Below the pieces are notes generated by a model. The model made no database searches, was not told where the DNA came from, and worked only from the letters and a program-made list of their open reading frames with translations. Of a stretch of 64,000 nucleotides of DNA, positions 45,179-56,830 are shown piece after piece (the stretch's first letter is position 1; every line of letters begins with the position of its first letter). The position numbers and the translations under genes were made by a program. Source of the DNA: Salticus scenicus (lineage: Eukaryota; Arthropoda; Arachnida; Araneae; Salticidae). Location of the stretch: positions 53,284,653-53,348,652 of the forward strand of contig OZ005657.1 in NCBI GenBank assembly GCA_963930645.1, given 5' to 3'.

Positions 45179-46749
45179 CACTGGTTCTCATAATTATAAG
45201 GACACCCGTTTTTCTATATTAACTAAACACTGAATAATATTATTTAAACAAATGTATTTTTTATTATTTTAAATTTCATTAATAGACGATATTAATCACT
45301 TTTATTGATTTTCTATCTTGGAAAACTTTAAATACGGCTAAAAAAAATATTTTTCAGGTGTTCATAATTATAAGGACAGCTCGAATCTTAGTAATTTTTT
45401 TCAGTTATTCTTTAAATTAATATTTTATGGGGTTTCTTTTTAGGGTGAAACAGTCAGACATTCTCTCTGGTATATATATATATACGTTTTTTTAATATTC
45501 AGTTTCAATACCATTTCATACAGCATAGATGATATTCTGAATACATTTAAACTATTTAAAATTGCCTTCCACTTGCATGCACTTTTTTAATATGATAAGT
45601 TAAGGTTTTTTCAACTTTTAGGCCACGGGAAAGGCAATAATACAGAAGTTTCTTTCTTCAAACTATTTCCTATTGTTCTAGAAGTAGAGCCAAAATGTAA
45701 GTCTTGTTGAAAAAAAAATATTCTTACCCCCCAAAATCTAACATAAATCTGAGAATTCCACGTTTAAAATTTGCGGATATTCTCTTGATGTTCATAATAA
45801 TAGAAAAAATTGCTAAATGCATTCTGTTTTCAGTAGAAACAGCTCCCCAGAGCATCACAGATCCACCTTTAAAATGCCCGATTCATATCTGCCTTTAAAA
45901 AATCTGCTCTGTCTTTCGCTGTCTTCAGATCGTGCTAGTAACTGTTAAAATCATTTTGTTAATCAAGAATAAAATGTTTTTCATCCGAAAATGCAACGTT
46001 TTACCATTTAATATTGTCTTTATTCAACATTAACACAGATGCTCTTCCCCTCATTAAATGCTTATTGATTATTACAGGTTTTTTATTCATTTTAACATAT
46101 TATTAATTATTTTAAACATGCATAAATGTTGACCCCAACCTTTCGTTAAAAATTACGAGGAAATTCAGCAGCAGTCATTATGAGTAGAACAGTTAGAGGA
46201 ATTATGAGTCTTCGATCTCTGTAAAACAACTCTGATTTTGTATCAGATTTCTCTCCTATCGAACCAGCAGTTCAACGTTTGATCAGATTTCCTTCAGCAA
46301 TTTTAGATCTTCGAATTTCATTAGAAATTCGGCAGATTTAAATTATCCTTCCACTTAAGAAACACATTTGTCATACTTCACTACATGAATGTTCTTTTTT
46401 TCGAGGAATTATCAGTAATGTCCGTCCAAAAAAATTGAAGACTTATGTATGAATTAATCTAGCCCAGTAGTTAACAAATTCGCATGTCAACTGTAATTTA
46501 TCCGCTAGTAAGTTAAATAAAACGAAAAAAATCTTGATTGTCCCTATAATTATGAACATCTAAAAACGTGGAGAAAAAAATATTTTGCATTAATTTTTAT
46601 TAATTTTGTTTCATATTAAAAGAAATATAGCAGTTTTGATTTTTAGAATACTAGATATATTAAGTGCACTTAGTATAATCTTGTTCACAATTATTTTTAC
46701 ATTAGTTATTTCAAAACATAAAGTGTCCTTATAAATATGAGAAGGAGTG
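45179..46749. mobile_element. Tc1-type element with IR/DR ends (1571 bp)
   Basis: Ends CACTGGTTCTCATAATTATA (left) and the complement of CACTCCTTCTCATATTTATA (right), flanked by TA (45177-45178, 46750-46751). Each end has a second, inner copy of the CATAATTATAAGGACA word (about 45362-45382 and 46540-46556), the two-site inverted-repeat/direct-repeat layout known from Tc1/Sleeping Beauty-type transposons. It ends 43 bp before exon 4. Confidence 0.85.
45530..46420 (-). pseudogene. Tc1 transposase remnant
   Basis: Minus-strand scraps: a MLWGAVS motif (Tc1 G-S-V-M-x-W-G-x) near 45850, FQQD (the QDNA position) near 45690 and LLPFPWPKS (the WP.SPDLNP position) near 45630. Frameshifts and stops throughout. 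The N-terminal HTH part is only vaguely recognisable. Confidence 0.6.
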
Positions 46750-46792
46750 TATTTTTAGTTATGATCTAAATATGCTTTTTATTCTATTTTAG

Positions 46793-46860
46793 AGATTAGC
46801 AAGGAGGGCTGAAAAATTTAAAACTAAGGAATCTGAAATTAAAACCACTGCCAATTTAAG
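46793..46860 (+). CDS. SARNP: SARNP-like, coding exon 4 (first R-A-E-K-F repeat)
   Basis: Acceptor ATTCTATTTTAG|AGA and donor TTAAG|GTAATT; 22 codons plus two bases. It reads RLARRAEKFKTKESEIKTTA. The RRAEKF motif corresponds to the '(Q)KRAERF' repeats in the C-terminal half of SARNP. The exon is only 68 bp and is sandwiched between a Tc1 element (43 bp upstream) and a hAT element (205 bp downstream). Confidence 0.82.
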
Positions 46861-47820
46861 GTAATTTTTCTGTTTCTATTTTCTGTGATGATATTTTTTA
46901 GTCCTTTTTGAAACTTTCCAATGAAGTTAAGAAACGTTTTTTTGGTTTGCTGCTATCTGTTTGTCTGTGCTCTGTAACTTCCATAGATATTCATAGCAAT
47001 CTTTGAAACTGATATATGTTATACAAGTTTACCATGTTGTGTACCATATTGAAAGTGATGTAAATCAGGGTTGTAAAAAACCCAGCCCAGGTGGGTTTTA
47101 TTAAAAAACCCGTGTTTTATGGGTAGAAAACCCGGGTTTTTTGGGCAAAATGGGGAAAATAGAATTTTTTTTTCCAAAAAGTTAATAATGTATAGTATAT
47201 ATATTATTTTGTTTTATATGAGAACATATATAGTTTAGCAAACACTAAACAAGCATTTTTGATCAATAAAACTGATAATACTGTATATGTATTGTTTGAA
47301 CATGTTTACACATAATCATCAGAAAAGAATGATATCTGAATTTTAATTGTATAAAAATGCAAAGTTCAAAACAACTAAGGTACAAACAATTTTTTTTTTA
47401 AATTAAATTTTGATTCTATAAAAACTCATGAACAAAAAGAACAAAATTTGTAATGTGCAGGAATTTGCAATAAGTTTGCCTGATGTTACTTTTATTAAAA
47501 CAAAAGTAGTTCTTTTTTTTTATTATCTTATATTCACATGTTTCATCCAGTTTCACTTAATCTCAAATCATATAATACATACCTATATATATACTTTTTT
47601 AATTTAGTTATCAATATAGGTGGACACAAACAAAAATTAAATAGTATTTGCCTTAAACATTCTTCTAATTGATACTCATTATCAGAGCATCTTGTGTAAG
47701 CTATTTTATTTGTACTTCCCCTGAATTACACAGTTTCAAACTACACGATTTTAGAGTAATTCTTTTGAAAAAGAATAAATTATGTATATTATTTGATGTA
47801 AATTATTTCCAAATATGTCA

Positions 47821-49420
47821 TCTATACATATAAAAGAGTACTTCCACTCACTCACTCACTCACTGACTCATCAACGCACAGCAAAATCTACTGGAGCCAC
47901 TGACTCAAAACTGGGTCAGATTATAGAACATATAGTGTAAGTTCCCCCTAAGAAGCGATTTTGTGAAATTCGCCTCCCCAAGGGAGAGTAGGGGGCAAAA
48001 TGTGATTTAAAAAAAAACTTCATATCTAAAAGAAAAAAACAGATATCCATAAAATTTTTGCTTTAAAATATAGCTAACACAAATATCTAAAAACTAATTT
48101 CTGGAATTTTAGAAATTCGGTCCCCAAGGGGGGAAAGGGGGCAAAACGTGAATTCACATACGCAAAACGTGGTTTCACATACTCCTATATATCTCAAACA
48201 AAAAAAGAGATATACATAAAATTTTTGCTCTGATATATAGCTAATACAAATACCTAAAAACCAATTTCTGGAATTTTAGAAATTCAGCCCCCGAGAGGGG
48301 CAAGAAGGGCCAAAACATGATTTGAAATAGTCCTTTACATCGCAAAAAGGGAAAAAGATATATGTGAGATTTTTGCTCTAAAATATAGCTCCCATAAATA
48401 CATAAAAACTAATTGCTTTAATTTTAGAAATTCGTCTCAAGTGGGGCGGGAAAGGGGGGCTATGGAGCAAAAAAAAAAAATAGAAATTCAGTTAGACCGT
48501 TCAAAATTGGAACAGATAAGTTTTACAGGTCTGCAAGTTGAATGAAGATATTTTCGAAAGTTGTTAGGAGGGCCAGAAAGGGGGGAAGCGGAGGGCCAAA
48601 AAAATAAAAATAGTTAGACTGTTCAAAATTGGTACACAGAGGTTTTTGATACTTACAAATCGATTTCGGATATTTTCGAATTTGTAAAGTTATTAGGAGG
48701 GGCGGGAAGGGGGACGGAGGATCAAAAAATAAAAATAGAGTTAGGTCATTCAAAATTGGTACGTAGGAGTTTTTGATACTGACAAATCGATTACGGATAT
48801 TTTCGAATTTGTAAAGTTATTAGGAGGGGTGGGAAGGGGCGGAAGGGCAAAAAAATAAAAATAGAGTTAGGTCGCTCAAAATTGGTACATGGAGGTTTTT
48901 GATTCCGACAAATTGATTGCGAATATTTTCGAATTTGTTAAATTATTAGGATAGACGGGCGGGGTGAAGGGGCAAAAATATATAAATAAGAGTTAAAGCA
49001 CTGAAAATTAGTGTTGTTAGGTTTTGAGGCCCGATAAATCGATTGCGGTTAGCTTTGAAAGTGCATAATTATTACAAGGGGCGGGCGCAGGGGTAAAAAT
49101 AAAGAAATTCAGATAGAATTTTAGCATGTTAGAAATGAGTATTATTAGGTTTAAAAGCCCGAAAGAACGATTGAAAGTATTTTTTGAAGTCTAAAATAAT
49201 TAGGAGAGGCGAGAATGGTAGATGCGCAGGCAGTGGGGGCCCCGGACCGGTTACTCCACCGATAGGAGAGGATTATTTTTTGTATTTTATATTTATGTTT
49301 TTCCCTTATGGTAATATAGGGATTCATTAAGAGTGTCAATCAAAAATGCACGCGCGCGGCACACAATGGCCTGCGCTGTTGAAGAAGGCAGTGGGAACCC
49401 AATGCGACATTTTTAAAAAT

Positions 49421-49462
<42 letters not shown>

Positions 49463-49553
49463 CATGATAAAAATTTATGCAATTTTGAGAATTCATTAAC
49501 TATAGCGATTCCTTTAAAAATAGTGACCAGCGAAGCGGGCTTAGCCTGCTAGT
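47821..49553 (+). mobile_element. Non-autonomous Helitron (1.73 kb)
   Basis: Starts TCTATACATATAAAAGAG after A, ends with hairpin AGCGGGCTTAGCCTGCT and CTAGT followed by T: full Helitron signature in an AT target. The body has repeated blocks of about 120-135 bp (for example TTTCTGGAATTTTAGAAATT; TATTTTCGAATTTGTAAAGT) and a 34-bp T run. No Rep/helicase. Confidence 0.88.
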
Positions 49554-49591
49554 TTATCTCATAAAATAGAGTGTTATGAACAAAGGCAAAA

Positions 49592-49712
49592 CTTACATTA
49601 AAAACTACTAAACGCCATTTTAAAAATCACCTAAGTATAAGGTGATTTTAAAAATGGTTTTTAGTAGCTTTTAATGTAAATTTTCAGTAATCATTTTTAA
49701 AATACATTTTAA
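49592..49712. mobile_element. Foldback insertion 3
   Basis: A 121-bp insertion between direct repeats AAAGGCAAAA (49582-49591 and 49713-49722). A palindrome with about 40-bp arms (outer ACATTAAAAACTACTAAACG, centre AAGTAT) begins within 2 bp of the first repeat and ends near 49677; a 35-nt tail precedes the second repeat. Confidence 0.65.
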
Positions 49713-49971
49713 AAAGGCAAAATTATTCAGAATTATAAGGGAATTATAACTTTAATCACAAAATTTGAAAAATCATGTCTCTGAATTCTTAATTCCATTT
49801 TAATTGAAATAAATACACATTACTTACAAATGTATATGTAAGTAAGTAATTCAAATTTCGTTGCGATATTTCTTTGAAATTCCATGTTGTGTTTACATTT
49901 ACCCATTATATTATTTTGTGAAAAATAAGGGAAATACTTTTTTTTGTATAAATTTGATGAATTTATTGAAA

Positions 49972-50060
49972 CAGGGTTGCCACGCTACCTGGAAAACCAG
50001 GAATAGTCAGGGAATTTGAAAATTGACTATGAAAGTCAGGGAAAAGTCAGGGAATTTCAT
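49972..50060 (+). mobile_element. Fragment of the CAGGGTT(C/G)CCAC MITE family
   Basis: CAGGGTTGCCACGCTACCTG and repeated 'GTCAGGGAA' words match the MITE at 15469-15781. The right end is not found. Confidence 0.55.
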
Positions 50061-50947
50061 ACAATGATTGCCAAAAAAAATGAATATTTCCTCCACCGTA
50101 GAGTCATTTTTCTTAGCTGCCGTCATTTTTTAAAAACAAGAACTCTTAGACCCCCACATGGAGGGCAATCTAGTACAGTGCCACCAATTGAAAAGTAAAT
50201 GTGAAGAAGACTGGTAGAAATTATATATTTGTTTGAAATTTTGTCTGAAAATCTCTCGTAGGGAAAGTAAACCTTCATTAAAGTATTTTTATTCTGCTCC
50301 ATTGTTATCTTCCCACCATTTCTGCGTTATTTAATAAAAAAGATAAACTTTTGCTTTTAAATTACGAATGTAAACTTATCTTTCTCTATTACCTTGCAAT
50401 TTGTTTTTTTCTTTTCGTTATTATATAACTTTAAATTATTTCTTAGTATATTCAATTCTGAATTAAAAAAATTTAAAATAATAAAGTAAATATTGATTGA
50501 TATTCCTGTATATATAAAGTTCTCATGTAAAGAAGTATTTTACTGTGGATTATTTCTTTAAAAGAGCTTAAATATTATAAAATTCCTTTATTTTTTTTTT
50601 AAAAACCCGTTTTCCCCAAAAAACCTACGGGATTTTTAGGGTAAAACCCCAGCCCAGCGGGGAAAATGGGTATCTACCCGGGCAGCAAATTTGACAACCC
50701 TGATGTAAATAACATCACTTGTTTGTGTACAGCGACACCTAAAAACATATTAATGAATTGGGTTCTGTGAGAGGTTTTTTATTTGTAAAGCATACTTTAA
50801 TACATTTGTATGACATAATGCATGAGGAAATTGACATTTATTATTCATATGTTATAAAAAAGTGAAGTTGGAAAGTGTATATAGTGTATGTGAACCACAC
50901 AAGTTTTCTTTCTCGTTATTTAATCTTTTATTTATTTTATATTTAAG

Positions 50948-50999
50948 GTCTCTTAAATCTACAAATATAAGAAATGTGAAGCGAGATACATTAACTACA
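50948..50999 (+). CDS. SARNP: SARNP-like, coding exon 5 (residues 207-224)
   Basis: A small 52-bp exon: acceptor TTATATTTAAG|G and donor ACA|GTAAGT. One base completes an Arg codon from exon 4, then SLKSTNIRNVKRDTLTT follows. It is a linker between the two RAE(R/K)F repeats. Phase agrees with both neighbours, which supports so short an exon. Confidence 0.7.
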
Positions 51000-51667
51000 G
51001 TAAGTTTGATTTATGTTTAAGCTATCAATTTAATCATTTTATATCATATTAATATATTAATTCAAGTTGTGTATTATGAACAATTATTTTTGTAGTAATA
51101 TTTAAAAAGTACTGTCACAACTCAAAAAAAAAAAAAAAAAAGAGAGAGGTAAAATCTCAAAATAGGACTTTGGAGTAAGAAGAAAGTATTGGATTCATAA
51201 AAATTTTCAAAATATGCAGAAATAAATTACATGTTGTAGTAGTTTAACATGATTTTTTTAAGACTTAAAATGTCAAATTCCTTCATGGCTTTATTAATAT
51301 TGGATATTTATAAAAATGTTGTTATTAGTAAAATAAAATAAATTGAAAAATTTTTTTAATTAAAAGGTTATAACATAACAATAAGCATAGTTAAAACTAT
51401 CATGTTTAAAAAACTCATTAATCATCTGTATTTTGAGAATTTTATTTCACCCTTTATTTTAGTGCTGTACTAAGTGAATAGCACTTTAGCTGAGTGTCAA
51501 GTAATTGTAAGAAAGAATAATACCTGTGATTTCAAAAAAGAAGAATTGATATAATTTTACAAGAAGAATTTTTCACATTTGAAATTGGACTTAGTATGCT
51601 ATGGCCATCACAAAACTTTCTTTTATATTTTCCTATGCAAATTCATACAGTACAAGTTATTTGTTTT
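51000..51667. other. Start of intron 5, AT-rich
   Basis: Poly-A run at 51125-51140. 51600-51650 is a copy of a dispersed repeat also found at 12220-12260. Confidence 0.45.
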
Positions 51668-52670
51668 GTCTAGTTGCAAAATCAGCTAACTCTTTAAGAT
51701 TGAAAAATGCGTTTTTTCAGTTTATTAAGTTCTAAGTAAATGCTTCTACCATCTGGAAAAAAGAAACTATGCCAAAACTGATCCCTGTGTTATTTGTGTT
51801 TGAAAATCAGGATGTGCTACAAAACCGTTCATCTGTATATCCACAAGATCACAATTCTGCTCCACCCGACTACAGCAGCACACTTGTTGATTAGGTTAGT
51901 GTTATTGTGTTTTCTCTCACCTGGGACTGCTTTTCCTTGGTGCACACATTTAATTTTGTATTTTCTTCGACTATGGAGAAGTTTGCAAAAGAAGTATCTT
52001 CCAATCAATCAAGGAAGAGGAAAAGTGATCCTAAAACATGAGAAAGGAACAAAGCTAAAGTTCAAAGGTAATGCACTATCAATTTGTAATAATATAATAT
52101 TAATTGATAATTTAATAGCATCATAATTGGCATATTATAATTAATTAATCATATATTATTAATTTAATAACATACCTATGAGGATTCAGCAGGTTATAGA
52201 GACGTGTTTATGTGAGTTTGTTTACAACTTGATTGATTTCCCATTTTATTAAAGAATAGTCTGTGATTAATTTATTTAGGACAATTTGTGAAACATTTTC
52301 ATATTTTTCTAGAGTTATTTTTTGTTATGGATATCAATTATTTTTTAATATTTATTTTTATCAGATAACAGAAATCAGCTATTTTTAATTTAACAAAACA
52401 TTTTGTGTATTTGCAACTCTAAAGATTCAATATTCACATTAAATTTAGAATTAAGTTCTGGTTTGTTGTAAAATCAGCCAACTCTAAAATAAGTTGCAAA
52501 GACGGCCAAATCCAAAATAAAAATTTAAATAACCCTCTCCCTTCATGTGCCCCTTCTACCTTATTTTGAATTTTCAAACATACTACCGTAATGACTATAA
52601 AAGTAAAGAGTTTTTGTTCCAATCTTATTCTGGCTAGGTCTGGTGAGGGTCGATTTTGCAACTAGACAAC
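51668..52670. mobile_element. Insertion with GTCTAGTTGCAAAATC inverted ends
   Basis: TGTCTAGTTGCAAAATC near 51670 and its complement near 52652-52669 bracket about 1 kb. The flanks (left near 51610, right from 52680) match contiguous sequence at about 12220-12350, so that copy acts as an approximate empty site. The 110-codon open frame at 51794-52126 is inside; I do not recognise it. Confidence 0.5.
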
Positions 52671-53327
52671 ACATTTATTAAAATTATTTTCAATGATAAA
52701 TGCAGATGATTTTTATTTCAGGGAAGTGTCAAATGCAAGTAAATTTTTTGTCCTGCATATGATATCCTAGAAAATCTTTTTAAGGTAATACTAATGTAAT
52801 TCTCTGCCCCTTTCCTGGCTTTTCTGAACAACATGTTTGCTAAAAAAAAAAAAAAAAAAAAAAAAAAATTACAGCAAATAAACTACCGTAGTTTTTAAAA
52901 ATGAAAAAAATTAGTATTAATATTTCACATTTATTGATATTTTAAATAATGTTGCAGGGTAATGTTTCAAAACATCAGTTGTAATGTTTATAGTATAACA
53001 AGTAGTGTAATATTTGGGGTGTTTGACTTGACAATTTAAACATGGTTAAAAAAAAAAGTCAAAAACTTGCCAATTCTAACCATATTTATGTTAATATGTG
53101 TATGTTTTATAGTAGTTATATTTTGACTAAAATATTAAAAAAAATTATCAAGATTTTAAGATTTGTATTTTTAGTTAAATTCAACTTAAACAAGCTAAAA
53201 GCTTGAATCTCGGTCTTTTGTTTATTTTTTAAAAAGTCTAATCTTTCAATTAAAAAGAAAAATTTTAAGTAAAAGGATGTTACTCATGTCAGTTAGAAAT
53301 ATATTTTTAATTCTTGTTTTGATCTAG
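52671..53327. other. End of intron 5
   Basis: Poly-A run at 52842-52868; AT-rich; nothing recognised apart from the exon 6 acceptor. Confidence 0.45.
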
Positions 53328-53399
53328 TCCTCTGATACGAATAAGCTAAAAGCACGTGCTGAAAGATTTGGTGAAGTTGTTTCAACTGCCTTGAAAGAA
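53328..53399 (+). CDS. SARNP: SARNP-like, coding exon 6 (second R-A-E-R-F-G repeat, residues 225-248)
   Basis: Acceptor TTTGATCTAG|TCC and donor GAA|GTATGT, phase 0 at both ends, 24 codons: SSDTNKLKARAERFGEVVST then ALKE. LKARAERFG is the signature repeat of SARNP/CIP29 (human has LKERAQRFG). The splice keeps the frame open, so a further exon with the last repeat and the stop is expected. I found none up to 64000, so intron 6 is at least 10.6 kb. Confidence 0.85.
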
Positions 53400-53992
53400 G
53401 TATGTTGGTATCTGAATCATTCATATTCATAATTTTTTTTTAACAAAATGTATAATTAATTGCATATTAATAATTTAAAAAAGACATTCTGTTTTTTTTT
53501 TTTTTTTTTTTTAACTCAAATTATTATTTTAAAAACTTGTGCAGATTGATTATAAATCAGTTTACATTAATATGTTTAAAGTTATTTCTCATAAAAATTA
53601 TAAATGGTAGTATTTTATTTGAAATCATTGCTATATCCTGAAAATATTTTATTGTACTATGACTAATTTTAATCATTTTATTCTCCTCTAGATAATGCAT
53701 TATGTATCTGGGATATAGATTTTAATATGAGTCTTTATGGGATATATAATTATATATGTGGGAAAATTATTAGACTCAATAAAAAAATTTAACATTTCCG
53801 TACTTTCTGTGTTTACTTTTTTTTTTTTTCCTATTTGAATCCAAACATGTGTGGTGTTAAAAACATGTTATTTCTCACATATTTTTACAAAAGTTTTATC
53901 CTGAAATTAGAAAAAGTAACAAATAAATAATAAAAAACAATAATTGTAATTTATAAGAGAACTTTTTAACTGCAAAGTCAAAAATAATTTGT
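53400..53992. other. Start of intron 6
   Basis: T runs and AT-rich sequence only. Confidence 0.45.
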
Positions 53993-54301
53993 AGTTCTTG
54001 CTCAGCACTTATTGTCAGAATCTGGACTTTCACTGGAGCTGCCTAATTGTTTTTCTTGTCTGCCATTGTTTTCTTAGTGTATAACGCCACTTTATATAAT
54101 TTTTTATCTGCTGTACTTCATAACATAACAACAAAGCGTTATCAATAGAAGTTTGTATAATGACGTAGAGACAATAAAAATTGATACAAGGTGGCATTAA
54201 ATGCTATGATCTGAGAAGCAAACCAAGAAAAAGTCATCCATCAATCAGCTCCAAAGAAGGTGTGAATCCAGACTAAAAGTGCTAAGGGAGAAGAACTAAC
54301 A
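53993..54301. mobile_element. MITE-like element with about 45-bp diverged inverted ends
   Basis: Left AGTTCTTGCTCAGCACTTAT ... CTTTCACTGGAGCTG pairs with the complement of CAGCTCCAAAGAAGGTGTG ... AGTGCTAAGGGAGAAGAACT. About 300 bp; target duplication not clear. Confidence 0.5.
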
Positions 54302-54859
54302 TACTTTTTATATTTACAGTAAAAATAATATTTGGAATTGCCCCCTCCCTTAAAAAAAGAAAAAAAAACTTTTATTGCCACTGTAGCATGTGTGATTATA
54401 AGACTTATTTTAATTATCTATTCGTATGTATATGAATAGCACATATATTTATGGAAATACAAACATTTCTCTTACTACAACAATAATTTTAGAATTTTAT
54501 ATAATTTATTTTCCAAATGCACTCAATAACTCTTAAAGTAACAAATATTGGGAAAATACAGAAAGCTATCACTGACAGAATGAGTTGAATTTGTGCTGCT
54601 CACACACAGAAAAAGAAAAAATATAAGGAGTTTTATCCACTTTTTTTTTTTAATCAATGCCCACTATATTACTTTTAATTGACTCAAAATATAATTTTAG
54701 TTAAGCCCCCTTATATTTTTATTTGAACTATTAAAATTCAACTCATTCTATCAATGATATCTTTCTGAATTTTTATCATATTTGCTTTAGTTTTATTTTA
54801 TTTATTTATTTATTTAAGAATGGCTTGATATATTTTGCTGATAAATTATGCAAACAAAA
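54302..54859. other. AT-rich spacer before the Pao remnant
   Basis: Nothing recognised. Confidence 0.45.
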
Positions 54860-56818
54860 TTTTGTTAACACTTTTCACATTTTCTGTTGTCACTTCCAAT
54901 AATTACCACATTACCTCCAGCTATAGTTGACCATCTCTTAGACTTAGGTTTTTGAACAAGTGCACCTAAATATTTTGATTGGAATCTCTTACTCAGTTCT
55001 CTTTGCAGACCCAGTCTGTACTTCATCCTTTTATTAAGGCTGTTGTGATACGCAGCATCACAATCAAGAACACCCGATTCCTTTATATCCTGCATGAATA
55101 ATGATGGAGTTAGAGGAGCAAGTTCAGAATCTTTTTCTGTAAAGTGAGAGGTCGGGAATTCATGATGGACTTACAATCTCATAATACTGTGACCAGCTCT
55201 TCATATGTTAAACATGCTAGACCTAAGATTCTTTTCAATAGATCTTCCATTATTCTTATCAGCCTTTCAGGCCATTTCGATTTCAATAGTTGTTGATCAG
55301 AACAACCCCTACTAGGCAGGTCAGGAGGATTGAAAGGTGCACTCACATTCCTCCATCTTTCCTTCGAAGTCAAAGTTCTAGTTTCTTGGACTCTGTTGTT
55401 TATGAAAGTGTTCTAGCATTCTTCCTTTTTTATCCAGGTGAGCACAGTGGTAGAATATGTCCAAAAGTAAATTTCTTCATGTGGAATCTCACTTAGTATT
55501 GTTGATGCAAGCCGAGATGAAATAGTGGCCACAAGCAATTCTAATCTCGCAATTGTTGTTGCCCTCTTGTCACTCGGAGAAACTCTAGATTGTGCTTGTA
55601 ATAATTGTACTTTGATAGATTCACTAGTTTCTACTCTGATAAAAACTGCCACAGCATAAGCATATTAGCTTGCATCAAAGAAAAATTGTAGAAAGCATTT
55701 CTTATTGCTGTAACCACTTCTTAAATATTGAGGAGTACAAACATTTTTTAAGTGTGAAATATTCTTTAGCCACTTTAAAAATGCATTCTTGATTAATGAG
55801 TCTACTTCTTCTTCCCAGTTTATCTTCATGCTCCAAAGTTTCTGCAAAAGCAATTTAGGGAATAATGATACTAGACAAGTCACTCCAATCAGATAAAAAA
55901 TTCTATAGACTGCAGACAATATAACTCTTTGTGACTTTCTTGAAGCAAAGCTCTTTTAAGCTAGCTAAACTGATACCCAATGTATTTGCTTCTTTATTCC
56001 ATAATTCAATAGCTGTTTTCTTTTCCGATGAGTCAGTTATGCCCAGTGAATCAAGATCCCATAATTGAGAAATGTAAGCATTAGTAGTAAGCATAGAAGT
56101 AACTGTCACAGCTATACTATCGTTGCTAGTATGGCTAATAATTATCCAACCTAATTTTGTTTCCAGAGCAGCAATTCCAGATTTTAATTTTTTGCATTTT
56201 CCGGTAGATAGATTGTACGCAATAGCTGCTCCTATAAGTACTTCAATGGGTCCAGCAATATCATTTGTAAGGTGTTTACCATACTTGGAGAGTTCTTGGA
56301 TGTATGGTTCTCGTGTCACAGCCAAATTGTTTCACAAATTACTGATTGACTAAGAGCATTAAAGTGATAGTTTTATGTTTTGGACGAATTGGATAAGTAC
56401 ACTGTAAAAACATTGTGTTGTCAAACTGCTGTATTAGAACCTCCAAACAATGAATGTTGTAGGTACTCTTTTCCATTAGATTGGTACTTCATTTCTCTAG
56501 CAGTAGACCGTAAAACATACTACCTTTGTGATCCAGTATCTATGATGGCCCTAACCTTCCGTTTCATTCCTTGTCCTCTCATGATTATCGCAAATGTTTC
56601 TAAAATAATGTTCAGAGTTTTTGATAAACTTGCTACAGCTTCATTTTGTTGTATTTTTGTTTCTGCTTCTTTCTTTTGAGATGTGACTTGACTTATGACT
56701 TGGTAAGAAGGGCATTCCTCAGCAGGACACTGAGAGGTAGGGCACATCAGACCCAAACACATCCTTAAGAGAAAAGCCTCGTAGCTGAAGCAAAGTTCAG
56801 CAGACACCTGACAGGAAT
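54860..56818 (-). pseudogene. BEL/Pao retrotransposon pol remnant
   Basis: Minus-strand blocks in pol order: a cysteine-rich stretch then RAIIDTGSQR (aspartic protease, about 56530), IEVLIGAAIAYNL and LETKLGWIIIS (about 56230-56140, the end of the protease region), GVTCLVSLFPKLLLQKLW (about 55880-55830, Pao RT thumb/connection), a block with KVQLLQAQSRVSP, ARLELL and VYFWT-like IYFWTYSTTVL (about 55640-55420, RNase H), NPPDLPSRGC (about 55340), and an integrase C-terminal piece (LGALVQKPKSKRW, about 54970). The RT active-site region and the integrase core are missing and frames are broken, so it is dead. No LTR was found. The upstream gag side is cut off by the LINE. Confidence 0.75.
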
Positions 56819-56830
56819 ATCCTGCAGCTC

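Larger units (their letters stand above)
47066..50702. mobile_element. hAT element (3.6 kb) containing a Helitron
   Basis: Ends CAGGGTTGTAAAAAACCCAG and the complement of CAGGGTTGTCAAATTTGCTG, flanked by a perfect 8-bp duplication ATGTAAAT (47058-47065, 50703-50710). Both ends carry G/C-rich 'AACCC' and 'GGGTT' palindromic runs. No transposase coding recognised. Inside: Helitron 47821-49553, foldback insertion 49592-49712 and a CAGGGTTGCCAC fragment at 49972. Confidence 0.88.

Noticed and set aside
51794..52126. 110-codon open frame
   Set aside because: No recognisable motif, mixed composition, lies inside an inserted element; likely a chance ORF or decayed fragment.
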